Assembly: GCA_024399225.1 (NCBI GenBank)
Contig: JAKSHV010000049.1
Span: forward strand, 1 to 7,230
Length of the DNA: 7,230 nt
Direction: 5' to 3'
Origin: an archaeon
Lineage (GTDB): Archaea; Thermoplasmatota; Thermoplasmata; Methanomassiliicoccales; Methanomethylophilaceae
Below, piece by piece: positions 1 to 6,847 of the stretch. Made by a program: the position numbers and the translations under genes. Numbering within the stretch: position 1 is the stretch's first letter; each line of letters begins with the position of its first letter. The notes beneath the pieces are model-generated. The model saw only the letters and a list, made by a program, of their open reading frames with translations. It was not told the origin of the DNA and did no database searches.

Positions 1-702
1 ATTCTCGAAGAGAACAAACGTTACGCAGAGCGTATGAAGACCGCGATGAAGCTCAGGTACGAGCCTGTTGCATGCAAGCTCATCAAAGCAGGCGAGGAGT
101 TCCCCGCATGCTGTAACAAGCCTGCCGAGCAGATTACCCACTGTCAGGCCGTCTTCAAGGCAAAGGAGGGAGAGTCCTTCGCACTCACCGCAGCCGACGA
201 AGCATGCCATGTCGGGGCAGCCGTCCTCGGAATGATGCCCACTCCCGAAAAAGTGGCCACCGGGGAGTTCCACGGCGGAATGGGTATGTTCGATTCCAAC
301 GAGGCTGCAAAGGAAATGATCGACAAGAGGTACATCGTATCCGAGAAGACCATCGGTGAGGCAATCTGCCCTCTCAAGAATGCGGACTTCATTCCCGATG
401 TGGTGATCCTCGTGGACATCGCAGAGAGGATCTACTGGGTCGTTCCTCTGGAAGTAGCAGCAAAAGGCGGACGCGTAGAATTCTCCACCGCACCCTATCA
501 GTGCTGCTGTGAGGATGTCATGGCCGTCCCCATGTGCACCGACAGGCCCAACATCTCCCTCGGATGCTTCGGATGCAGGAAGAGGACCAACATGCAGAAG
601 GACGAGATGGCTATCGGAATCCCCTACGGAAGGATCAAGGGATATGTCGAGCATCTCGACAAGTACGAGTCCGGCGTCATGGCCAAGGCGAAGAGGGATT
701 GA
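1..702 (+). CDS. DUF169-family protein, cysteine-rich, 5' end outside window
   Basis: The frame is open from base 1. The first ATG is at 34, but the residues before it (ILEENKRYAER) look like the usual helical start of this family, running into RYEPVACKLI, so the true start is probably upstream of the window. Family assignment rests on the N-terminal 'PVA-K-I' segment and the C-terminal GCFGCRKRTNMQKDEMAIGI block, both typical of DUF169 proteins of archaea and anaerobic bacteria. Function is unknown. Counted from the ATG at 34 there are 12 cysteines in 222 residues, including a pair at 26-27, a triplet at 157-159 and CxxC at 178-181. This suggests metal or Fe-S binding, which is inference. 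There is no signal peptide or membrane segment in the visible part. It stops with TGA, is followed by a T-run, and is convergent with ycaO, so it is not part of the mcr transcript. Confidence 0.8.
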   Translation: MLEENKRYAERMKTAMKLRYEPVACKLIKAGEEFPACCNKPAEQITHCQAVFKAKEGESFALTAADEACHVGAAVLGMMPTPEKVATGEFHGGMGMFDSNEAAKEMIDKRYIVSEKTIGEAICPLKNADFIPDVVILVDIAERIYWVVPLEVAAKGGRVEFSTAPYQCCCEDVMAVPMCTDRPNISLGCFGCRKRTNMQKDEMAIGIPYGRIKGYVEHLDKYESGVMAKAKRD

Positions 703-708
703 ACTCTC

Positions 709-749
709 TTTTTTAAACTGTAAAACCGGGGCGGACGGGGGTCCGCCCC
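709..749. terminator. Convergent terminator region: T6 run plus 9-bp GC hairpin
   Basis: Six T's lie at 709-714, seven bases after the DUF169 stop. U-tracts are the main archaeal termination signal, so this probably ends the + transcript. A perfect inverted repeat follows: GGGGCGGAC (728-736), loop GGGG, GTCCGCCCC (741-749). Read on the - strand it lies 25 bases after the ycaO stop and is followed only by a four-base T-run (complement of 722-725), so it may end or stabilise the 3' end of that transcript. The roles are inferred from position and structure. Confidence 0.6.
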
Positions 750-773
750 TATAATAATTGATAATTAGATCGT

Positions 774-2000
774 TTATGCCCTTCTCCAGGTGCCGTTGAG
801 ACGTGCACCCATACGATAGGGGTCCATGGTGGACACTTCCAGTCCGGGAACGGTCATACGTACCACAGGCACGCCGGGCTCGGGACGGGTCAGGTCGTTG
901 CAGATGACCATGTCGAAACCGGTATCCACCAGGTGCTGCAGGACGACCTCGATATCATCTCTGACATAATCTGTGGAAAGGTCCTCCATATCCTCAAGTC
1001 TCTTGGTGCGGGAGCACTTGCGGAACCAGAGTGGGTTGGATTTCTTGATTTTCTCATAACCCATTTCGTTGTTGACCTTCTGGAGCTGGGCGTTGATCTT
1101 GGTTCCATCCTTGTGGGTAGCGCGGCTCTGTGCGACCTCCGTGATCGCACGGATGGCGGCGATCTGGGGATCGAGATGGGTTCCGACACCGATGGTGAGC
1201 ATCTCGGGATCCTTGGTGGTGACGTCATCGGCAGCCGCACCGATGGTGTGAACTCCGATGTCGCTGGTGATGTCCTTGAGATTGATCTCGATTCCCGCAT
1301 CCCTGAATTTGGCGAGCAGCTGACCGGGAACGGAATCCTCATCCTCTATGACAAGGTCGCTGACAGGGAACTCCCTCTCTTCCGCGATGGACCAGGCATC
1401 CCTTTCGATGTTCTCGAACAATGCGTGAAGTATGGCCTCCTCCATGGTGTTTCCGGCGGCGATTCCGTTGGTGTGGGAACGGAAGAGCTGGAGACTTCCC
1501 TTGGGTTCGAACACATGGTAGACGCAGACGGCGGGAACGAAAACGGGGGAGCCCCTGAACATCTCCCATCCGACGGTCCATGCGATCTCCTGGTTGTGCC
1601 ATATGTACCTGGTGTTGTCCGGAAGGATCAGATCATCGGGATTGACGGTGAGTCCGATCTCGGACGCATCTTCATAGGAACCGTATACGATTTCATCATC
1701 CTCGCGAGGTTCTGCGGCAAAACGTTCCATCGCTTCCATGATCCCGGAGGCCTCCGCCTGTTCGGCGGTCGCTCCCTTTCCATTATAGAAATGATTCTTC
1801 TCTCCTTCCCTTGTGGCGGGACGGTCGATGGAGAAAACGGGGATGCCTACCCTGTCGAGCGAGGTGATGTCACGGGGCTCGCACATGTTTGCGTTGGGCA
1901 TCAGGGGTCTGATGCGTGCGAGTGTTTCTTTGACATCTACAGTGCGTATTCCGCTTTTGCGGTCGTACTTGGGACAACGCTCGAGTTGCAGGGGTTCCAT
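774..2000 (-). CDS. ycaO: YcaO-family McrA-glycine thioamidation protein (methanogenesis marker 1)
   Basis: This 408-residue protein is full length for methanogen YcaO proteins. YcaO enzymes use ATP to activate a peptide backbone amide; in methanogens the family member next to mcr is needed to turn one McrA glycine into thioglycine. Visible landmarks are GKG at 74-76, SGIMEAMERF at 85-94, NTMEEAILHALFENIERDA at 184-202 and AITEVAQSRA at 285-294. Their E-x-x-E-R and E-x-x-Q-x-R patterns match the YcaO ATP/Mg site. PEPGVPVVRMTVPGLE near the C-terminus is also typical. The proline-rich tail of azoline-forming YcaO enzymes is absent (it ends GTWRRA). The partner TfuA is not adjacent: downstream is the convergent DUF169 gene. 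No Shine-Dalgarno precedes the ATG at 2000, and a TATA-like box about 25 bases upstream suggests a leaderless mRNA. The gene is divergent from mcrB, and its substrate McrA is encoded there. Confidence 0.88.
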   Translation of the reverse strand: MEPLQLERCPKYDRKSGIRTVDVKETLARIRPLMPNANMCEPRDITSLDRVGIPVFSIDRPATREGEKNHFYNGKGATAEQAEASGIMEAMERFAAEPREDDEIVYGSYEDASEIGLTVNPDDLILPDNTRYIWHNQEIAWTVGWEMFRGSPVFVPAVCVYHVFEPKGSLQLFRSHTNGIAAGNTMEEAILHALFENIERDAWSIAEEREFPVSDLVIEDEDSVPGQLLAKFRDAGIEINLKDITSDIGVHTIGAAADDVTTKDPEMLTIGVGTHLDPQIAAIRAITEVAQSRATHKDGTKINAQLQKVNNEMGYEKIKKSNPLWFRKCSRTKRLEDMEDLSTDYVRDDIEVVLQHLVDTGFDMVICNDLTRPEPGVPVVRMTVPGLEVSTMDPYRMGARLNGTWRRA

Positions 2001-2021
2001 GCACTAAGATAGGAATTCAGG

Positions 2022-2029
2022 TTAAAAAA
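2022..2029 (-). promoter_or_regulatory. Candidate TATA box of ycaO (leaderless)
   Basis: On the - strand these bases read TTTTTTAA. The centre is about 25 bases before the ATG at 2000, the archaeal TATA-to-start distance, so transcription would begin at or next to the start codon. The lack of a Shine-Dalgarno sequence ahead of that ATG agrees with this. The box is a weak match to the TTTAWATA consensus and might also serve the + strand. Confidence 0.4.
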
Positions 2030-2072
2030 GTAATCAATTGTTAACATACGTTAGGGGCGGGAGGTCCGGATT

Positions 2073-2141
2073 ATGAGCTATTTAAGCGATTTCGGGCATT
2101 TTTTGAGTTGGAGCATTAATTTGTTACAATTTTTCCAATGA
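2073..2141 (+). CDS. Possible 22-codon small ORF with strong RBS upstream of mcrB
   Basis: ATG at 2073 opens a 22-codon frame ending at TGA 2139-2141, one base before the mcr TATA box. GGGAGGT at 2059-2065 is a good Shine-Dalgarno sequence at a 7-base spacing, as good as that of mcrB. The peptide (begins MSYLSDFGHF, ends LLQFFQ) is rich in aromatic and leucine residues, and hydrophobic positions 4, 7, 11, 18 and 21 could form one face of a helix. Against it: two TTA leucine codons, which the surrounding real genes avoid, a very short length and AT-rich surroundings. It could be a small protein, a leader peptide if some mcr transcripts begin further upstream, or chance. I recognise no family. 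Confidence 0.25.
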   Translation: MSYLSDFGHFLSWSINLLQFFQ

Positions 2142-2142
2142 C

Positions 2143-2150
2143 TTTATATT
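2143..2150 (+). promoter_or_regulatory. TATA box of the mcr operon
   Basis: TTTATATT is a close match to the archaeal TATA consensus and the best one in the divergent region. Initiation would be expected near 2172-2177, giving a leader of about 60 bases before the mcrB TTG. The position is predicted from the usual TATA-to-start distance; no start site is measured. Confidence 0.65.
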
Positions 2151-2162
2151 TTCAACACACAT

Positions 2163-2177
2163 TTGCAGCTTTTGCAA
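2163..2177. promoter_or_regulatory. Inverted repeat TTGCA-N5-TGCAA at the predicted mcr start site
   Basis: TTGCA (2163-2167) and its exact reverse complement TGCAA (2173-2177) are separated by GCTTT. The element lies at the predicted transcription start, where a bound regulator could block initiation. An operator role is inference; the match is short and could be chance. Confidence 0.3.
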
Positions 2178-2182
2178 GAGGA

Positions 2183-2208
2183 ACGCTGTAAATTCATTTT
2201 TTCAGCGT
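2183..2208 (+). promoter_or_regulatory. mcr leader hairpin with U6 tract in its loop
   Basis: ACGCTG (2183-2188) pairs with CAGCGT (2203-2208) around a 14-base loop ending in six T's (2197-2202). It sits in the predicted mcrB 5' leader, 13 bases before the AGGAGGT site. It could influence mRNA stability, or the T-run could allow premature termination. The stem is only 6 bp, so the call is tentative. Confidence 0.35.
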
Positions 2209-2221
2209 GTTAGAATTTGAA

Positions 2222-2228
2222 AGGAGGT
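2222..2228 (+). promoter_or_regulatory. Strong ribosome-binding site fixing the mcrB TTG start
   Basis: AGGAGGT lies six bases before the TTG at 2235. An in-frame TAG at 2211-2213 rules out starts further upstream, and an alternative TTG at 2217 would place this site inside the gene. The family alignment ([12 protein letters not shown] at the N-terminus) also points to 2235. Confidence 0.85.
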
Positions 2229-2234
2229 AAAAAA

Positions 2235-3563
2235 TTGCCTAAATACGAGGACAAAATTGACTTGTATGATGACTACGGCAAGCGCATCGCTAAAGATGTC
2301 CCGCTGGAAGCCATTAGCCCTCTGAGGAACAAAGCAATCCAGAAGATTGCAGACCTCACCAAGAGGACCATTGCAGTTAGCCTTGCCGGAATCGAGAAAG
2401 CTCTCGCATCCGGTGCTATCGCAGGAAGCATCATCAAGGGAAAGGAAATCCAGGCTTCTCTCGTCAAGGACGCAGAGGCACTCGCAAAAGACATCAAAGC
2501 TATGGTTCAGGTCGTCGATGGAGACGAGACTTCCGTCACCGTTATGGATGAAGGAAAGTCCCTTGTCGTTATCGTTCCTGAGGCACGTGCAGACGTCGGA
2601 GTCGAGTACACCACTGGATTCACTTCTGTCGCAGCAGCAGTAACTGAGGCCATCATCGCAAAGTACAAAGTACCTATGTACAAAGCAAACATGGTCAAAG
2701 CAGCAGTTTGGGGAAAATACCCTCAGACCATCAACTTCGTCGGATCTAACATCAAGACCATTCTTGAAGTTCCCCAGATGAACGAAGGAGCAGGATTTGC
2801 ACTCAGGAACATCATGTCCAACCACGTCGTTGCACTCGTTAAGAGGAACGCAATGCAGGGAGTCGCACTTTCCGCACTCTTCGAGACCACCGCAGCATAC
2901 GAGATGGGAGACGCAGTCGGACCCTTCGAGAGGCAGCACCTTCTGTCCCTCGCATACCAGGGACTCAACGCAAACAACCTCGTCTACTCCCTCGTAAAGA
3001 AGAACGGAAAGACCGGAACCGTCGGAACCGTTATCGAGTCCCTCATGGAGAGGGCAATCGAAGACGGCGTCATCCGTGTAAAAGAGGTTCTCCCCTCCGG
3101 ATACAAGGTCTACACCACCGATGACCTCCCCATGTGGAACGCATACGCAGCCGCAGGACAGGTCGCAGCAGTTATGGTAAACGTCGGAGCCGCAAGGGCA
3201 GCACAGGGAGTTCCCTCCACTGTTCTCTACTACAACGACCTCCTTGAGCACGAGTCTGGACTCCCCGGAGTCGACTACGGACGCTGTGAAGGAGTCGGAG
3301 TCGGTATGTCCTTCTTCTCTCACTCCATTTATGGAGGAGGAGGACCTGGTCTCTTCCACGGAAACCACGTCGTTACCAGGCACGCAAAAGGAACTCTCAT
3401 CCCCGCAGTCACCGCAGGTAACTGTCTTGACGGAGGAACCCAGTTCTTCTCTGCAGAAGCCACTTCCGGACTTTTCAACAAGGTCTTCGGAAACATGCCC
3501 GAATTCAACACCCCCCTCCAGTTCGTTGGAGCAGAGGCTAAGAAGATTAAGAACAAGATCTGA
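2235..3563 (+). CDS. mcrB: Methyl-coenzyme M reductase, beta subunit
   Basis: This is the beta subunit of the alpha2-beta2-gamma2 MCR complex, in the cytoplasm. At 442 residues it is close to the 443 of the Methanothermobacter protein. The start is an uncommon TTG, chosen because a strong ribosome-binding site precedes it, a stop lies just upstream and no in-frame ATG occurs before residue 90. It begins [12 protein letters not shown] like other McrB proteins. The active-site block [18 protein letters not shown] (357-374) carries Phe360 and Tyr366, the equivalents of Phe361 and Tyr367 that line the methane-forming pocket. His363 and His378 match the coenzyme B-binding His364 and His379. It is the first gene of the operon and is followed by mcrD after 18 bases. 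Codon use is strongly biased (GGA, AGG, CTC/CTT, GCA), as expected for a very abundant protein. Confidence 0.97.
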   Translation: MPKYEDKIDLYDDYGKRIAKDVPLEAISPLRNKAIQKIADLTKRTIAVSLAGIEKALASGAIAGSIIKGKEIQASLVKDAEALAKDIKAMVQVVDGDETSVTVMDEGKSLVVIVPEARADVGVEYTTGFTSVAAAVTEAIIAKYKVPMYKANMVKAAVWGKYPQTINFVGSNIKTILEVPQMNEGAGFALRNIMSNHVVALVKRNAMQGVALSALFETTAAYEMGDAVGPFERQHLLSLAYQGLNANNLVYSLVKKNGKTGTVGTVIESLMERAIEDGVIRVKEVLPSGYKVYTTDDLPMWNAYAAAGQVAAVMVNVGAARAAQGVPSTVLYYNDLLEHESGLPGVDYGRCEGVGVGMSFFSHSIYGGGGPGLFHGNHVVTRHAKGTLIPAVTAGNCLDGGTQFFSAEATSGLFNKVFGNMPEFNTPLQFVGAEAKKIKNKI

Positions 3564-3581
3564 GGAGATTGAGGTCTGTAT

Positions 3582-4007
3582 ATGCCTTCACCAACCGTTG
3601 AGTACGCAAACATCCCTCTTCCCGAGGTACGTGTTACTACCACCAGGCTCCTTGGTGCAGAGACTACTGAAAAGATTCTCTGCCTCATCGATAAAATCGA
3701 GAACCTTCGCCAGATTAACATGAAAGGCGAGAACCTCCCCAGGATGATCTCGAGCGGACCCGCAAAGGGAAACCTCAACAATCACTCTGAGCGCAGGATC
3801 ATCAACGTCAACGGACACGAAGTCGAACTTCGCTGTCTTGTCGGAGACTTCTTCATCGAACTCTCCGTTGTTGAAGATGACGAAATCGAAGCCACGGTTG
3901 AGAAGATCAAAGCTGCCTTTGATCAGGTTATCCCTGATAACTATACCATTGACATCGGCAGATATTCAAAGTACAGACCATCACTTCATGACTATAGGAG
4001 TGCTTAA
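3582..4007 (+). CDS. mcrD: MCR operon protein D
   Basis: At 141 residues this is a normal length for McrD. McrD is not part of the purified catalytic core; it is reported to associate with MCR and is thought to help assembly or F430 delivery, though its exact role is unsettled. Visible family blocks are GPAKG at 59-63, NHSERR at 67-72, VELRCLVGDFFIEL at 81-94 and DIGRYSKYRPSLHDYR at 124-139. GAGGT at 3571-3575 lies six bases before the ATG. It sits between mcrB (18-base gap) and mcrG (2-base gap), so it is surely cotranscribed. The mcrC gene that follows mcrD in many methanogens is absent here; the order B-D-G-A resembles that of mrt operons (MCR isoenzyme II). Confidence 0.93.
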   Translation: MPSPTVEYANIPLPEVRVTTTRLLGAETTEKILCLIDKIENLRQINMKGENLPRMISSGPAKGNLNNHSERRIINVNGHEVELRCLVGDFFIELSVVEDDEIEATVEKIKAAFDQVIPDNYTIDIGRYSKYRPSLHDYRSA

Positions 4008-4009
4008 TT

Positions 4010-4786
4010 ATGGCAAAATATAAGAGACAGTTCTTCCCGGGAGCAACTACCCCCGCTAAAAACAGGCGCAGGTACCTTGACCCCAAAGTAAAGCTCAAAC
4101 AGCTTCGTGACGTCCCCATGGACGATGTTGTAAGGATTATGGGACACAGGACCCCCGGTTCTGCATACAAATCCATCCACCCCCCGCTAACCGAGGGAAC
4201 CGAACCCAAATGCCCCATCAGGGAACTCGTTGTTCCTATCGAGGGAGCACTTGCAGGAGACCGTGTCAGGTACATTCAGTTCGCTGACTCCGTCTACTTC
4301 GCACCCATCTCTCCCTACCAGAGGGCATGGATGTACCTTTCCAGGTACAGGGGAGTCGACACCGGAACCCTTTCCGGAAGGCAGATCATTGAGATGCGTG
4401 AGAGGAACCTCGAGCAGGTTGCAAAAGAACTCATCGACAATGAGACCTTCGACCCCGCACTTACCGGTATCAGGGGAGCAACCGTTCACGGACACTCCTG
4501 CCGTCTCGACGAGCACGGACTCATGTTCGATGGATGGCAGAGGTACCTCTGGGACGATGCAAAGAAAGAAGTTATGTATGTAAAAGATCAGGTTGCACTT
4601 CCTCTTGACAAGAAAGTCTACGTAGGAAAGCCCGCAGCCATGTCCGACCTCAAGAAGAGGACCACCATCTTCAGAGCAGATGGTGTCGACATGAGGGACG
4701 ACAAAGAGGTTACCGACTTCTACCTTAGGATCCACTACCTTAGGACCCTTGGTGGATACAGGCCCTTCGACGTAAAAGGTGAGTGA
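4010..4786 (+). CDS. mcrG: Methyl-coenzyme M reductase, gamma subunit
   Basis: This is the gamma subunit of MCR, 258 residues against about 249 in Methanothermobacter. The extra length is spread over the N-terminus and the tail, which ends RPFDVKGE. Recognisable blocks are [17 protein letters not shown] at 83-99, [18 protein letters not shown] at 111-128 and [16 protein letters not shown] at 159-174. Arg124 in SGRQ corresponds to gamma-Arg120, which binds the sulfonate of coenzyme M. The ribosome-binding site GGAG (3997-4000) lies nine bases before the ATG, inside the end of mcrD. The next gene, mcrA, starts one base after the stop, so translation of the two is probably coupled. Confidence 0.97.
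   Translation: MAKYKRQFFPGATTPAKNRRRYLDPKVKLKQLRDVPMDDVVRIMGHRTPGSAYKSIHPPLTEGTEPKCPIRELVVPIEGALAGDRVRYIQFADSVYFAPISPYQRAWMYLSRYRGVDTGTLSGRQIIEMRERNLEQVAKELIDNETFDPALTGIRGATVHGHSCRLDEHGLMFDGWQRYLWDDAKKEVMYVKDQVALPLDKKVYVGKPAAMSDLKKRTTIFRADGVDMRDDKEVTDFYLRIHYLRTLGGYRPFDVKGE
4777..4782 (+). promoter_or_regulatory. Ribosome-binding site deciding the mcrA start
   Basis: AGGTGA lies five bases before the ATG at 4788 and matches the archaeal anti-Shine-Dalgarno sequence. A longer reading from a GTG at 4779 would start inside this site and add only three residues, so the ATG is preferred. Confidence 0.75.
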
Positions 4787-4787
4787 A

Positions 4788-6452
4788 ATGGCAGGTAAAG
4801 CAGATCAGAAACTTTTCCTTGACGCATGCAAGAAGAAGTTCAAGGAAGAGCCTACCAGCATGGAGACCAAGTACTACTGCTACGGCGGTTGGAAACAGTC
4901 CAAGAGCAAAGTAGAGTTCCAGGAGAAAGCCAACGAGATCGCAAAGAAACGTGGCTTCCCCATGATGAACGAAGACATCGGAGTTCCCCTCGGACAGAGG
5001 TCCTGGATGCCCTACCAGCTGTCTCACACCGACATGTTCGTAGAGCCCGACGACCTCCACTGCATCAACAACCCTGCAATCCAGCAGGCTTGGGATGATA
5101 TCAGGAGGACCGTCCTCGTCGGACTTGACTCCCCTCACGGAACCATCGAAAAGAGGCTCGGAAAGGAAGTTACCCCCGAGACCATCTCCGCATACCTTGA
5201 GACCGTCAACCACACCATGCCTGGAGGAGCAGTCGTTCAGGAGCACATGGCAGAGTGCAACCCCGCACTCGTTGAGGACTCTTACGTAAAGGTCTTCTCC
5301 GGAAACGACGACCTTATTGATGAGATCGACCCCAGGTTCGTTATCGACATCAACAAGAACTTCCCCAAGGAGCAGGCAGAGCAGCTCAAGAAAGCAATCG
5401 GCGGAACCCTCATGCAGGCAGTCCGTGTCCCCACCATGGTCGGAAGGCTCATGGATGGAGCAACCGTCTCCAGGCACGCAGCAATGCAGATCTCCATGGC
5501 TTTCATCTCCTCCTACAAACTTGCAGCAGGAGAGGCAGCTATCGCTGACTTCGCATACTCCGCAAAGCACCAGTCCATCACCATGGGATCCATGATGCCC
5601 GCAAGGCGTGTCAGGGGACCCAACGAGCCCGGAGGAATCACCTTCGGATTCTTCGATGATATGGTTCAGTCCGACCGTGTATACCCCGACGACCCCGCAA
5701 GGGCAACCCTCGAGACCGTTGCACTCGGTGCAGCAGTCTACGACCAGGTCTACCTCGGAGGATACATGTCCGGAGGAGTCGGTTTCACTCAGTACGCAAC
5801 TGCAGCATACACCGACAACATCCTTGAGGACTACGTCTACCACTCTGTCGATGTCATCAAAGACCGCTACGGCGGATTCTGCGGTGTCAAGGCAGACGAC
5901 TACCAGACCCAGATGAAACTTGCAGATGAGATCTCCTCCTACGCTCTCGAGATGTACGAGAGGTACCCTGCAGTTATGGAGTGCCACTTCGGTGGTTCCC
6001 AGAGGGCAACCGTTACCGCAGCATCCACCGGTATTGCAACCGCAATGGCAACCGGAGTAGCTGACAACGGTCTCAACACCTGGTACCAGTCCATGCTCCA
6101 GCACAAGGAGAGGACCGGAAGGCTCGGATTCTACGGATTCGATCTTCAGGACCAGTGTGGATCCGCAAACTCCTACGCATACCGCTCTGACGAGGGTCTG
6201 CCCATGGAGCTCCGTGGACCCAACTACCCCAACTACGCAATGAACGTCGGACACCTTTCCGGATACTCCGGTATCCCCAAGGCAGCTCACCTTGCACGCG
6301 GAGACGCATTCGTCGCATCTCCCCTCATCAAGGTCGCATTCTCCGACAAAGACCTCGTCTTCGACTTCGCCAACGTTACCAAGGAAATTGGACGTGGTGG
6401 ACTCAGGGAATTCGTTCCTGCCGGAGAGAGGACTGCAGTCATCAAGGGATGA
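4788..6452 (+). CDS. mcrA: Methyl-coenzyme M reductase, alpha subunit
   Basis: This is the catalytic alpha subunit, 554 residues (Methanothermobacter about 550). Functional residues are intact, with Methanothermobacter numbers in brackets: Gln151 (147), axial ligand of F430 nickel, in VVQEHM; Arg229 (225), Lys260 (256) and Arg273 (270), which bind coenzyme B; Tyr336 (333) in VGFTQY. Known modification sites are also kept: His261 (257), Arg274 (271), Gln405 (400), Gly450 (445, thioglycine), Asp455 (450) and Cys457 (452). Whether each is modified cannot be read from DNA. Two features differ from the remembered reference: one residue is missing between His261 and Arg274, and Phe451 replaces Tyr after the thioglycine. 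The gene ends with TGA and DUF2098 follows after 8 bases. Codon bias is extreme, with almost no codons that would make stops on the other strand. Confidence 0.98.
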   Translation: MAGKADQKLFLDACKKKFKEEPTSMETKYYCYGGWKQSKSKVEFQEKANEIAKKRGFPMMNEDIGVPLGQRSWMPYQLSHTDMFVEPDDLHCINNPAIQQAWDDIRRTVLVGLDSPHGTIEKRLGKEVTPETISAYLETVNHTMPGGAVVQEHMAECNPALVEDSYVKVFSGNDDLIDEIDPRFVIDINKNFPKEQAEQLKKAIGGTLMQAVRVPTMVGRLMDGATVSRHAAMQISMAFISSYKLAAGEAAIADFAYSAKHQSITMGSMMPARRVRGPNEPGGITFGFFDDMVQSDRVYPDDPARATLETVALGAAVYDQVYLGGYMSGGVGFTQYATAAYTDNILEDYVYHSVDVIKDRYGGFCGVKADDYQTQMKLADEISSYALEMYERYPAVMECHFGGSQRATVTAASTGIATAMATGVADNGLNTWYQSMLQHKERTGRLGFYGFDLQDQCGSANSYAYRSDEGLPMELRGPNYPNYAMNVGHLSGYSGIPKAAHLARGDAFVASPLIKVAFSDKDLVFDFANVTKEIGRGGLREFVPAGERTAVIKG

Positions 6453-6460
6453 AAGCGTAA

Positions 6461-6736
6461 ATGGAAGCAGGAGACATAGTCAAGTACACACCGACATCCA
6501 CTGTCGGAAAGGTGGTAGACATCAAGTCCATGGATGGAAAGGTCTGGGTCAAACTGGACAAGACCAACCTGTACTATGTTGCTGACCGCCTTGTCGCAGC
6601 GGACCCCTCGGAGTACAAGCTCGTCTCCTTCAAGGAAAAGGAATCCACCTTCAAGGGCACTGCCTCTGTCGGCGATCTCCGTAAAATGGAGAAGGAAGTC
6701 GACATCAGTGAGATGATGCCCTCCGGAGGAGGATAA
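6461..6736 (+). CDS. DUF2098-family protein, last gene of the mcr operon
   Basis: This 91-residue protein resembles DUF2098, a family of small proteins found mostly in methanogens and without assigned function. The N-terminal half, with GDIVKY at 4-9, STVGKVVDI at 13-21 and GKVWVKLDKTNLYYVADRL at 26-44, reads as short beta strands of a small SH3-like barrel. The rest is charged and ends in SGGG. There are no cysteines, signal peptide or membrane segment. It starts 8 bases after mcrA, has no promoter of its own that I can see, and is followed directly by a terminator, so it is almost certainly transcribed with mcr. Its ribosome-binding site is weak (GGGATGA at 6447-6453, overlapping the mcrA stop), so it is probably made at a lower level or by coupling. 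A role in MCR assembly or modification is a guess from context only. Confidence 0.8.
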   Translation: MEAGDIVKYTPTSTVGKVVDIKSMDGKVWVKLDKTNLYYVADRLVAADPSEYKLVSFKEKESTFKGTASVGDLRKMEKEVDISEMMPSGGG

Positions 6737-6766
6737 GCCTTCTCCTTCCAGTCACAAAACCATTTC

Positions 6767-6791
6767 CCCGCCTTCGGGCGGGTTCTTTTTT
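6767..6791 (+). terminator. Terminator of the mcr-DUF2098 operon
   Basis: CCCGCC (6767-6772), loop TTCG, GGCGGG (6777-6782) is a perfect 6-bp GC stem with a stable UUCG-type tetraloop. It is followed by TT, C and six T's (6786-6791). It lies 30 bases after the DUF2098 stop. Hairpin plus U-run is the clearest terminator in the window. Confidence 0.85.
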
Positions 6792-6847
6792 GTATAACTT
6801 TGAATGCGTAATGTCTTGTTCAGGGGCGCAACTAAAAAATACTCTGG

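Noticed and set aside
2217..2219. Upstream TTG as start of mcrB
   Set aside because: It has no ribosome-binding site, would place AGGAGGT inside the gene, and adds MKGGKK, which is not part of the family.
4779..4787. GTG start of mcrA three codons upstream
   Set aside because: The GTG lies inside the AGGTGA ribosome-binding site that serves the ATG at 4788, and the McrA family starts at about the ATG position.
4740..6290. 516-codon open frame antisense to mcrA, with similar long antisense frames over mcrB (2202-3383), ycaO (933-2012) and mcrG (4187-4735)
   Set aside because: All four are in codon register with the real gene. They stay open because these genes avoid TTA, CTA and TCA codons, the complements of stops. 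The translations are low-complexity (rich in V, G, C, S and D) and match no family.
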